Of a stretch of DNA of 64,000 nt, positions 49,701-60,766 are shown in pieces; the first letter of the stretch is position 1; every line of letters begins with the position of its first letter. The stretch is taken from the NCBI RefSeq assembly GCF_037975245.1, contig NC_092579.1, positions 17,679,678 to 17,743,677 on the forward strand, read 5' to 3'. The stretch comes from Apostichopus japonicus (lineage: Eukaryota; Echinodermata; Holothuroidea; Aspidochirotida; Stichopodidae). The translations under genes and the position numbers were made by a program. Under the pieces are notes generated by a model. The model made no database searches and was not told where the DNA came from. It worked only from the letters and a program-made list of their open reading frames with translations.

Positions 49701-51168
49701 AACATCATCATGCTACAACTCAATACCATCATGTCCAGAATGAAATAAATGGTGTTTATTCAATCTGAGATACGCTTAAAGTTTGATTTGAAACTATCGG
49801 TGTTAAAGCATGAGGTGGTACCATTCGTTTCACAATTTTCGAACCCAAAATATCAAAATGTAACAACAACAAAAAAGAAAACGAAAAAAAGACGAAGAAG
49901 AAAAAGAAAGGATATAACAGGGTTGTCCAACCTTTTGCAGAGGAGGGCCACATGGAATGATTATGATGAAGGAGGGGGCCGCATGAACCCTACGCTCGAA
50001 TTTTGGCCCGAAGCCCAAGGCAACAAAATGTGAGCACTGCGCGCGGAGCGCACTGATTTATTTTCCTTCCTGATAAAACAGATGAATAAAGTTCAGCCGC
50101 CCCCCCCCCTACCTCCGCTGAGAGAGTGTCACACAAACTGACCTGTATGCAGTTTTATTGGACCCAGGAGGTTCGAATGATTGGTTATATAGCTTCAAAT
50201 TGCTATCAATTAATCTGCTCACTAAAATTTCGCACCGTAGAGCATCTCTGGCGGGCCGGACGCAACCCTGCGGCGGGCCGGACTGTGGCCCGCGGGCCGT
50301 AGGTTGGACAACCCTGGGATATAACAATCATCACGTGACGGATGATATTGGCATACATTAGATATCAGTATGTCAACAGTGGCGGAGCGTCCATATAGTC
50401 AGAGGGCGGATATGCCCCCCTGACGGACTCAAATGGACTGCTGGCGCCCTTTTCAGCTCTTTACCACTGTTTACTAATTCGCGATTATTGACTTTTTTAA
50501 TGTGCTCTCATCTACCTATTGACATTTGTCACATTTTGTTGGTGTAATTTGGCGATGATACCTATTTTTTCTTCGTTTATCTGCAAATTAACCAGGCCCG
50601 GAAGGGGTCATTTCCGGCGATCTAGGGAGAATCTTTACTCAAAAATTTCTGTACGCTACGCGCCAACCTGTGGTGGCGCTCCGCTTAGATAGTGTCGAAA
50701 GCGCCCCTACAGACCATTCTCGCCCCTCCTGACCAATACCCCTATAACTCCGCCACTGTATGTCAATAATATCAGCATATAACACTATTATATCACAAAT
50801 ATATCCGTATATAACTTAGCAACACTGCCCGTTTGTGGTACCGTATACGATAAAAATCCTTTGCTGAAGAAGGAATCAATTTCTAACATAATGGGGCTAA
50901 ACCATGACATATTGGGATGTTATTATTGTGTATATAGAAAGGCAGTGCATTGGAGCAATGTATGAGCTACACATAGTAGCCAGCTCCCAGGCTGAAGATG
51001 GTAGACAAGATTTCTTACCTGGTACCACCTGCCAAGATATGCATTGATATCTAACTGCTTTACAGTGTCTGGAGGTGAGTTGTACCCATCGACACTGAGC
51101 GGAAACGAGAAAACTTGGTCAAGCTGCCGTAGACAGATCAGAAATAAAGCTAGTAAAAGTCTTTCCAT
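46748..51168 (-). CDS. Secreted lipocalin, apolipoprotein D-like
   Basis: A predicted extracellular carrier of small hydrophobic ligands. Exons in coding order: 51019-51168, 48881-48944, 47731-47892, 46748-46989. Phases agree and give 205 residues plus stop. Residues 1-21 form a signal peptide (MERLLLALFLICL core). The lipocalin signature G-x-W is YLGRWYQ at 44-50. Strand B continues with TYADLAVFATFERN, a cysteine (QCVTADY), then a GLKTNTTISVLN strand typical of apolipoprotein D relatives. DYW-I-LGP and YSVVTDPSRFTLFVLAR correspond to the later strands, and a C-terminal CKY can pair with an inner cysteine. Ligand and exact orthology are unknown. Confidence 0.88.
49918..50316 (+). mobile_element. 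hAT-type MITE, second family
   Basis: 399 bp with terminal inverted repeats CAGGGTTGTCCAACCT / AGGTTGGACAACCCTG and a perfect 8-bp target duplication GGATATAA (49910-49917 and 50317-50324). No transposase. The right half is GC-rich (GCGGGCCGGA). It lies in the first intron of the lipocalin gene, 60 bases from another MITE. Confidence 0.93.
50377..50758 (-). mobile_element. hAT-type MITE, copy B (inverse of 35423-35814)
   Basis: 382 bp, collinear with the inverse complement of the copy at 35423-35814 over its whole length. Ends are CAGTGGCGGAGC / CTCCGCCACTG. Perfect 8-bp target duplication TATGTCAA (50369-50376 and 50759-50766). It lies in the first intron of the lipocalin gene. Confidence 0.92.
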
Positions 51169-52203
51169 TTCTACTTTTAATTAGTTGAAACTATAAGATT
51201 TAAAGGGATATAACTATAGGTCTGTCTACGTAGTAGTACATCTACTTCAACTCACGCAGTTTAAGTGTAAACCGTACGTATAGTACACTGTAAACACGGT
51301 CACTTATACATGATGTCGTTGAAAATGTAAATACATCGTTTTCTCAAGAACGATTGGAATTTGGGGATAATCCGTTCCAGAGGTCAACCTTTGAACAGAA
51401 TAATTAGTAACAATGGGTACCGAGTTCCTTGGCATATGGTGTGCCAGTCAATGTGTCCGACATTTTGCTGGAACGAATGAAAAACTTTTGACTCAGATTT
51501 CGCAATTAAAGATTATCAGTATAGAACCCCAAATATGCTAGACATAAGTCAAATAATGGCCACTCATGCAGTAAATCCAAAATCCTCTTATACAACGTTC
51601 AGACCATGTTTGTGCCTCATTGACATATTCAATCTTCTTATTTACAATAATACTCAATGTGTGGAAATAATTTAAACATTCATAACCGTCAGGATTTTCT
51701 TTCTTCAAAAGTTTAATCAGTTTTTAGCAAGCTAAAGACGTGGGGCCAATACTGGTGACCTTTACGGAGTTGGGATAAGCGTGAGAATGGATATCCTACT
51801 TGGATTCACATGTACTGTACTTTGATTGCAACCATTTAGTTACTTTAGAAAGCTTAAAGGTCTGCTGTATAGACCCCAACTAGGCATATATAGCACGCTT
51901 TCATGACAAAGTTTCTTGAGATTACGTAATCGACCTGCCTTGGTCGTAAAATGACCACTTTTTACCAATTAGTCTGCAACGCCTGCCACATATTTTTTCT
52001 TGTATGAGGGTCTTTGTGTAAACGCTGTATGATTAACTACACTGTAGACATGAACATATTTCCACACAGTGTTTTATATACAAAGAGCCTAATGTTGTTA
52101 AGAAACTATGCAGGGTAATTGTAAAGCATGAGGTTGATTTACGAACGTGGCAGGTCGATTATAATCACAAAACTTTCCTAGCTATATAGCGTGATATAAT
52201 TGT

Positions 52204-52393
52204 GGAGTGTTAGCTCAGTGGTTAACGCCGGTGCCTTCCAATCATAACTGGTCCCCGGTTCGAGTCACTCCAAGATTAAAGGTACGTCGTCCAGTTACAG
52301 AGTTGTTGACAATTGACAATTCATAACCATGGACGTTAAATATGAATGTAAGAGACTGACTTCGGTCAGCTCGCGGCTTTGATATGCCAATGA
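52204..52393 (+). mobile_element. tRNA-derived SINE, copy 2
   Basis: Same family as 13438-13625. It has an A box TTAGCTCAGTGG, a B box GGTTCGAGTC (better preserved here), acceptor-like ends GGAGTG/CACTCC, and the same body with hairpin CTGAC-TTCG-GTCAG at 52356-52369. It lies upstream of the lipocalin gene. The end is approximate, set where similarity to copy 1 stops. Confidence 0.82.
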
Positions 52394-54049
52394 GACTTCT
52401 TCTGGAGCCAACAAAGCAGATTTTTAAAAGGATGCAGCCCACCTTCATGCACCAGCATCAAACCACCGTATGCTAGTTCATGAAACTAACTGTCAACTGT
52501 TTTGTCACATCCCCCCCCCCCCCCCGTATAAAAGTATGCAAGATCTGGAGGGTAGCCTGCATCTTATTTCTAAAACAGGTATAGATTTTAATCAAACAGG
52601 TGTTTATATATATATTTTTCCATCTTGAAGCTTAATTGGTATGACCATATATAGAAAAGGAAGTGTATAAAGTTAATTTGTCGGACCCTCAAGCCGTCCC
52701 ATTCTCTGTATATCATAACGGATCAAATTAATATATAAAACTCATTGCTATAGCGGTCACACAGATGTTTCGGGCATATGGCGAACGCATATTTATTGAA
52801 CTGCGACAATGGAATCGATCCGCAACCCAGCTCTCATTGCCAAATTCACACAGTGGAACACACTTTATTTTCCGGTATATTTCGAGCACATATTAACCTG
52901 TGATAAAGAGAGGACTGTATTGATTACTTCACAACAATAATGAAATATATAGAAATGAAGAGATTAACAGAAAATAATAATGAAAACATCACACACCCGG
53001 GAATTGTTTGTCACATAGTGCGCCACCTGTATATATGCCTCTGATGTATATCGTCTGTAGGTGTATATACTGTGGTCGTGTGTCGAATACACGGCTTGAT
53101 ATAAGTAAACACACAATGTGGTCGTCACGTTGGCCGGTGTAACGAACAATTAGGTATAACATCCATTATCCGATGACAAGTGTAATAAATTTTCGTTTTT
53201 CTTTATTTTCGTGTGAAGCTATTTATATTAAAGTTTACCGCTGAAGATGGACGCGAACACATATGTATTATTTCTTTTCGGATATTGTAAAATCTTTCAT
53301 CGGTGATAACCGATAATACGACGTTACCGCCTTCTTGCCAACAGCGTTGGAACGGTTCAAGAGGTAGGCCATCAGCTGAGTTTTAGTTTTCACTCCGAAA
53401 GAATGACAATCATATTTCTTAACCAACTTTAAAAGTTAAAAAATATTCGAAATTTTAAGACATCCTTTATTTTTCTATAGCTGTCCGTCATCAGGAAATT
53501 TGCCGGTTACTTGACTGGAAGTTTATTGAACACCAATTATAATAAATGCTAATCGTAGCCTATATGTAGGATACTATATATGAAGAAATTTATTAGCCTA
53601 GGAAGTTCTTAAAAGAGCATGAGAAATTGTAAATTTTGTTTTAGATATCAACTTAATTAACCACAGTAAATCGAATTAACTAACTAATTATTGCTGACTC
53701 CTGTATAACTAAGGCTGATAATCCTGAGTGAATCAAATGCATGTAACTGACTACGTAATGTCTACATGGTTTGTTATTCTGTATCACACATTGTCGAGAG
53801 AATCTTTTCTTTGGAGGTAGGGGGAGGGAGGGGGCCGGTGCGGGATGACGTGAGGAAGAACTCATGTTTCGACATCACTCTTTTAATACATCGACGTGGA
53901 AGTTGATGAATGTGAAGGGACATGGTTGAACGATAAGTGAAGCCGAACGAGGCATGACTCATTTGAAATACTCCCCTCAACTGAGGGATTTTGTTCGTTC
54001 CCCGTCCTTATAACGCATGCATCATATTATATATATATAGTAGTTATAT

Positions 54050-54080
54050 CAGGGAGCTGCTACTCTGTAGCAGCTCCCTG
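54050..54080. repeat. Perfect 14-bp hairpin
   Basis: CAGGGAGCTGCTAC (54050-54063) and its exact inverse (54067-54080) are separated by TCT. AT-rich arms (TTATAT / TTATATA) extend the symmetry. No flanking gene. Confidence 0.9.
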
Positions 54081-54340
54081 GTTATATAAATTAATATATG
54101 ACACGAAGTAATTAATAACGTATGTCCCGCTACTACTATTTTACGAGTTAAGTGCCGCAAGTGCGTTAAATTTATTACGAAGTCTGTGCAGGTACTAAGG
54201 CATATACCTTACTTCACAGTAACGTTATGATAAACAGTGATTGGTAATGGAAACATATTATTTACTACTATAGTATAACAAAAAGTCTTAAAATACAGAA
54301 ATAACAGACCTATACAAACCAACTGGCGAAAACTTATATC

Positions 54341-54368
54341 ATATTATATTATATTATATTATATTATA
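54341..54368. repeat. (ATATT)n microsatellite
   Basis: About five to six copies of ATATT in the gene-poor interval. Confidence 0.9.
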
Positions 54369-54585
54369 TCATGCACCTATTCAGTAGGCCGCACATCCCT
54401 ATATCTATATGCTATATCTCCATGACGCAAATTGGAAGTTTCGCCTCTTTTCAGTCAATAACTTTTATTTACAGACGTGCAGTTTGTTTAGGATTGTGAC
54501 ACTTCAAAAAGTTGTTTTATCTGTGAAATAGGATAAGTTCCCGCACTGTCAAATTTACCGTGGACAATCAGAGCTTATCATCATA

Positions 54586-54969
54586 GGCGTAGGAGCTTAA
54601 TTTGATTGGGGGAGGGGGGGGGGGCTGTAACGACTTGCCCGAAAAATATAACAATTTTTTCGCGTTCAACATTGTTAATGTGCATATCATACAGGCGTGA
54701 ATAGGTTATAAGATAGCATGCCAATAACATGCAATCGCTTGCCGTGTTATTACCCTTCCATATTAGTTAGAATTATTGGGGAAGTCGGTACAATAATAAT
54801 GATAATATAAGAATATAAGTTTAACTATTGAAAAACACATTGCAAATTAGATTTCTTTCAGTAGGTGCCCGAAAAATTCTAGAATATTGCCCGATTTTTT
54901 TCAAATATATTTGGTTGGGGGCTGTAGCCCCCCAGCCTCTCCCCGCCTCCCCCCGCCGCCGCCTACGCC
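54586..54969. mobile_element. Possible MITE with GGCGTAGG / CCTACGCC ends
   Basis: About 384 bp starting GGCGTAGGAGC and ending CGCCTACGCC, with CCCGAAAAA and GGCTGTA phrases repeated inside and G/C runs near both ends. Only eight or nine bases of terminal symmetry and no clear target duplication, so the boundaries and nature are uncertain. Confidence 0.35.
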
Positions 54970-55104
54970 AACCATAACATTTGGCAGCACCTATTAAGCC
55001 TATATAGGGGTCGCGCGGAGTGTTAATGAGTTCTATCTATATGTTAAGTATATACGGGGCCTATATCAGACTCGGAGGCTGGCAGAATTGAATTTCTACT
55101 TTAG

Positions 55105-55615
55105 AAATTAAAAAGTCAAATGATGCATTGTGTGGGATTAGATCTTTTTAAGTAGCTCTATATAAGGAAGATATATTGTGCTAATAAATAATAATATATT
55201 CAAAATTTCCGACGACTAGGGGCCTGAACCTTAATGGGAGACGACTGATTTAGGATTTTATGGAGAGCCCCGTGCTGCCGGGCCTGTGAGCATTACAGCC
55301 ATATCTAATGCAGGGGGCTTGGGGTCCTCCCCAAAATGATGCATTTCTGTGGGATATTGAGATCTTTTTAAGTAGCTCTATAAGGAACACAGTGTGCTAA
55401 TAAATAATTATAGATTCAAATTTTTCGCCGACTAGGGGCAGGGCCTGAATAAACAAACCTTCATGGGAGACGCGAATGAATGAGGATTTTATAATGGAGG
55501 ACCCCGTGCTGCCCAGCCTGGGATCAATTGAAGCCATATAATGTAGGGGGCTTGGGGTCCTCCCCATAACTTCTTTTTTATTAAGACGTCAAATGGTGCA
55601 TTATGTTGAGGCATG
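55105..55615. repeat. Tandem duplication, unit about 235 bp, two and a part copies
   Basis: Two long units share GATCTTTTTAAGTAGCTCTA, GTGCTAATAAATAAT, CGACTAGGGGC, GGGAGACG, CCCCGTGCTGCC and GGGGGCTTGGGGTCCTCCCC in that order. A third starts near 55584 (GTCAAATGGTGCATTATGT). The units differ by substitutions and small indels. No ORF. Confidence 0.85.
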
Positions 55616-58600
55616 CATAGCTAGTCCATTATAGACTGTAAATTAGGACCATATATAGCCCCAACGCAAAGTTGTGCTAATAAATACTTTGTGTGAGATT
55701 GAAAAAAGGGGAAGTGTACTCCCGTAGTGGTCCAATTCTTCCGGACATGAATGTAAAAACGCCGGCTGAACATGCATGCATCTCCCCGACTCAGGAAGAT
55801 CGAAGATGGGGCCAGGGATCGAGGGCGACGAGGGGTACCCACTTGAACTCTCTTTGCGCGCATTTAATTACATTCCCGATAAAATGAATTCGTCCGTCGC
55901 TTCTCACCTCATGTACGGTAGTATTTTGTTCTTTTAACTCGCTATACGAGAGAGCAAGCAATACGCTCAGCTTCCCGGCCCTGGATCATGTACCAGAGAA
56001 ATTGAATTCCTCTCTATCATATGTTTAAACAGTTGTGAAAAAATGCATGAACACACCACAAAGACTTGATTAATTATAACATACAAATTATACACCATTT
56101 GATGGTGTTTGAGATGATTAGCCAGTCTCCATACGAAACAAGCATCTTATACATTTCCGATGTAGTAAATATGTTAATATTTGAGAACCCCCCCCCCCCC
56201 CCATAAAAAGAAAAAAGAAAAAAATCCGAACGAACGCCAAACAACTGTAACCATTCTCAAACCCAGTCCACGTACATCGAGACTGTAACTTTATGATTGT
56301 GACGAAGGTCCGCCAAGTGATTAGTAAATATATATAGGTAGATATATAGAGAAGTTAGTGAACCAGATTCCAATATCACCGCGACAAGTTGTTTGAACAG
56401 TTTGATAGACTAAGTACAGTGCTATATAAGATGATTTCGTACGTCACGCCTAGCTATAATGAAACACTTGTGATTCACACGTAAAACTTGCAATGGAAAT
56501 GAGTGGGTTTAGTCTTTGTGTTTCGTTACTTTTACTGCAGTTGTTTCGTTCTTATGCAACATAGGCATAGTCAAATTCGGACACGGAAAGCTTGACTTCG
56601 AACAGTGTACTTGTTTAACATGATGTGCATCATTGGGCATATTTTGACAAACTCAGCGCATTAACATGGTTTCTCTACGGAAACATTTGTGTCCGAATTA
56701 CTTGACCGGCTTGTATTGAAAAAGTAGGCCTAGCCCTACGTGCGCCCACTTCAGACTACAGTACAGGTTTACGGTAAATTGGATTTACTATAGAATTTAG
56801 TACAGCTAACCTTGACCCCAAGAGCCAATGTATTGTAAGGGAGTTTAAGACCAAGGTCGAGTAGTATTGTGGAGAATCGATCGCTAAGATAATTATTTGT
56901 CAGTAGTCTATTGTTAAATGCATGTAGCCTAGCCTAGGTCTTATTATACCTAACCTGCAGCCTATGTTAGGCATAGGTCTATTCTAGGCTATGGCATAAG
57001 TTACGCGTAAGTAGGCTAGTGGATATTAGTCCATTCCCAAAGTTTATGAAGACTCCTGGCTAGAAGGGAAATGATCCAAATTAATGCTAGATACAAAAAA
57101 ATGTTGTACATTCAAGGATAAGTTACGTCTTGTAGGCTACAATGATAACATCGAAAAAAGATCCACAGATACAATTACAAGTTATAACCCATGCATTGTT
57201 TGGGCATGTATCCAGTACCAACCTTGCTACAGTATGTTACAATTGAAGCACATTGATTAAGAATGACAAGAGATCAGAATATCCCCACAGCCTTCAAGGC
57301 TTTATCATGTTACTTTAAGTTAGATACAAAGTACTGTAAGATACACAGGTCTGTATAGTACTACTAGTACTAGCTTGGACACTGATGTACTGTATACTGT
57401 ATTGTAAAGAACCATGGTGGTGTATCACTGCAGTAGTAATGAAGCTTTCATGTTTTTCATTTTCATCAATGTATTTTTTCGCATCATTGCTTTTATATCT
57501 CTTATAAAAATCCAATTGGTGTGTTATCCTTAGTTACAGGGACTGCAAAGTACATTACTTACTGTATTGTAGCTTCTGGCAAAGAAATGACTATAGCGAT
57601 GGCCATCAAGGCTACTGTAAGTAGATTAGTTGATTGAGCAAAGGACTAACCAATGATCCTATCATGACTGAACAGTTAAAATCTTGATCTACAGTAGCCA
57701 AAAAATGTTGCGCTTTTGAAATTGGCTATAATTTCCCAGTCAGTTTTCTGCTGTTCATTTGCTTGCTCTAATCTTGTTCTAGTTAAAAATGTTGAAAAGT
57801 AAAGGTACTGTTCATTAACAAAAATAAAAGCTATAGCACACATCCCAGGGAATATTTTTAAACAGGGGAGAAGTACCTGTAGGTGTGGACTTGTCCCTGT
57901 TCCTCCCTGGGTCCACTGTCCTTCACATAGACTACTCTGCACTAGTTAGGTTTATTTCTTTATTACAGGTCTTATAATTTATTTTATGTAAAAAGTTTGC
58001 ATATCTCAACACCTTAGCCTAAAAGTTAACATAAAAGTGACTACAAAATTGTTAGATATCCTGAAATTGCCTCACTGTCTCCAAAAGAAAGGGGGAGATA
58101 GTACCAATAGTGTGCATTTTGTAATCTTATATAGTACTTTACTAGAACACTGGAATCGACCTTCAACGATTGTAGTCTTTCTAGAGCAATTAAACTCTGG
58201 TGTTTCAGCTGTGCACAGCAGGATGCCTATTGTTAGGTTTCATACATAGCCTACTGGAGCTCAAAGCGTATTGTACCAAATTATCAATAATATCCAGTTC
58301 TGTATAGTTTCCTCTTTAAGAGAACTTGTGGCGTCATTTGAAAGTACAGTACTTCGTCCACCTCTGTGCTAGGGTAAACCTTGAACTCTGAACACAGATT
58401 TAATTTATACAGTAGGTTAACCTAAGGCTTTCAACAGCTTTGAGCAATGGTGCTGTGTTCATTTCTTTGACTATTACACAAGAAATCCTTCAGAATTATA
58501 TCCTGTACTTGAACAGGGCTTTAAAGATGAAGTACAGTATCACTGTTGGTCTATAGTTCCTGGGGTTAAGTTGTATTGTACATAGTAACTACAATATTTG

Positions 58601-59233
58601 TGAGCTGATTGTTCCAGTCAGAGCTGTATTATCTATTATGAGCTAAACTGATTGATTTTTGTTATTTACTGTATAAAGTTGCGGGTGGAATGGCAACTCT
58701 GTTAGCATCGTTCACTTGAGATCAATATTAACACTAGTGGCAGAGCAGATGGGAAACTTGTGGAGCATGCAATTTCATGTACGTAATTTTTTGTTTTACC
58801 ACTAAGGACAGATTTACACTAATTTGCCAGTTAGTGTACATGTGTGTACATGATCTATGGCTACTGTACAATCCTGTATGTATGTATACATTCTTTAGAT
58901 CTTTTGACTACTTTCCTCTAGAAGTTTGCTTTGTGAATAAGTTGCACTGTTGTAAATGCACTTGGAACGAACCAGCATAAAATTATTGTGTACAGTAAGT
59001 AAGCTTTTCATTCCCTGTCCTTCTTATTCGTAGAAGTTGCGGATACAGTGTTCATTTCATGTCCACAAAACGTTCTAAGAGGAAAAAGAATTGCAACCCA
59101 GGATTGTCTGAGGATAGTCCTTCAGCCATGTGCAGTCTCACAAATGTTTGCTGGAAATGATTTTAGCAGTTTACAGTACAGTGCATGCAATTTATACTGT
59201 ACAGTACTCAGCGATAGTCAATACCCTTTCAAC

Positions 59234-59254
59234 TGTGTGTGTGTGTGTGTGTGT
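59234..59254. repeat. (GT)n microsatellite
   Basis: About ten GT units in non-coding DNA upstream of the membrane-protein gene. Confidence 0.95.
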
Positions 59255-60766
59255 ACATAGGACTTACTTAGAGCAAGGCTAGTATGTGATGTATTATCCA
59301 CCAATGTTTATTTAACTTTAGTGTTTCGTAAAGGCAGCTCAAGTGCTGTTCAAATTCACCTCACGGACCAGAGACTACGAAATTGCAATCAGAGTCTCAC
59401 TTCTACTATTTAAAGTGAATATCCTTAAATTAAAAACAGAAGTCTGGTCAAAGTACAGGAGTGTACTTAACAGCTGATAATGAACACTCCTCACCATATT
59501 TGAACACTCTCATTGCTTTTGAAACTGCATTGTATAAATGCTACAGTAACTTGTTATTCAGAGACATTTTCTGATGAAAAATGGTATTTTATTAGTTTAG
59601 TTACAGTACAGTAGGTACAGTAATACAGACTCAGTACTGTCTAATGGCAGTAAAAATGTTTGCCACCAATGATTATTATAAAGCAAACTACTCTACAGTA
59701 GGCTATTGTAGGCAATGGTAGACTGCAAATATTGAGTGCAGGCCCTAGCCTCAGGCTTAGTGTTACTTTTTTAAAGTATGGTTATTCCCCCTCCCCCTCC
59801 CCACAGGATGGTCAACATATTTTGGAGGGACCCACAAAATCAAAAGTAAAGAAAAGTACATTTACATTGCTTAAAAAGTTGCAATATACATATAACACAG
59901 TATTTCAACTAAGCACTGTTAATCAATGTTTCAAAATTTCTCAATCACCACTGAAGGGTTGCCATGGTGATGGAGGCAAGTATTAGGGGTCACCAAGCTA
60001 ACAGTTTGAATATACCAGGGAATATACCTGGGAAGATATTGTACAGAACAGTTGACAAAAATCTCTACATAGGTGCTTTGGAACAATTTTAGATTTTATC
60101 TGGCAAACAACATGTGTTGTGCTCAAGTGCACATTGCACTGATATGTACCCGACAAAGGCCTTCGACTATGTAGGACATACGTATACCAATATTTAATGC
60201 TATGGTCGAAGGTAATTGCTGTTTTCCTTTTATAAAGAAATTGACAGTTTTAAATCAAAATGGAACCTTAATGTTTAAATTGTAGTTTTTTCTAATACGT
60301 TGACCATGCTAATATAGTGTCTGTTAAATGTCTTAGAGAGACCAAAAGTACTGTAGCTAAAAAGAAACTTTTTCATTTAGTTCAGTTTGAAATATAACAA
60401 TTGGTAGTGCAGTCTAGAGCTATACAGATAATGATTTACTGGATTTAACCCAAAACTAGCTAATATGCATTTTGTTTTGTACTGTTTGATACCAATTGCT
60501 TTTGTCCCATAGTATCACTGGTGTTCGTTCATAAGGATGAAAAACTTCAGAACATTCCATCTAGCCTCGTTGTATGCAGTAAATTTGTCAGGACAGGACA
60601 AAAACAGTATTTCAAATATCACTTGAAATGATCAGTTGCTTGTTCTTTTACCATTAATTGATGGATTGTAATATTGAATAAATTGTCGTTGAACATCTCT
60701 TCTTTTGCAGTTTTTGCAGACTTTACATACAAGTACAATATTCATCTCAACCTTGGTCTTTCAAGA

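Larger units (their letters stand above)
51169..60766. other. Long gene-poor interval
   Basis: About 9.6 kb with no recognisable coding exon on either strand. It contains a SINE (52204), a possible MITE (54586), a perfect hairpin (54050), an (ATATT)n run, a tandem duplication of about 235 bp (55105), a poly-C run (56188) and a GT microsatellite (59234). The right part probably includes 5' UTR exons of the membrane-protein gene at 60767, since an acceptor (CTTCTTTTGCAG) precedes that coding exon at about 60710. Those exons could not be placed. Confidence 0.55.

Noticed and set aside
49749-50033. 94-residue Lys-rich ORF
   Set aside because: It is an A-rich stretch running into the start of a MITE.
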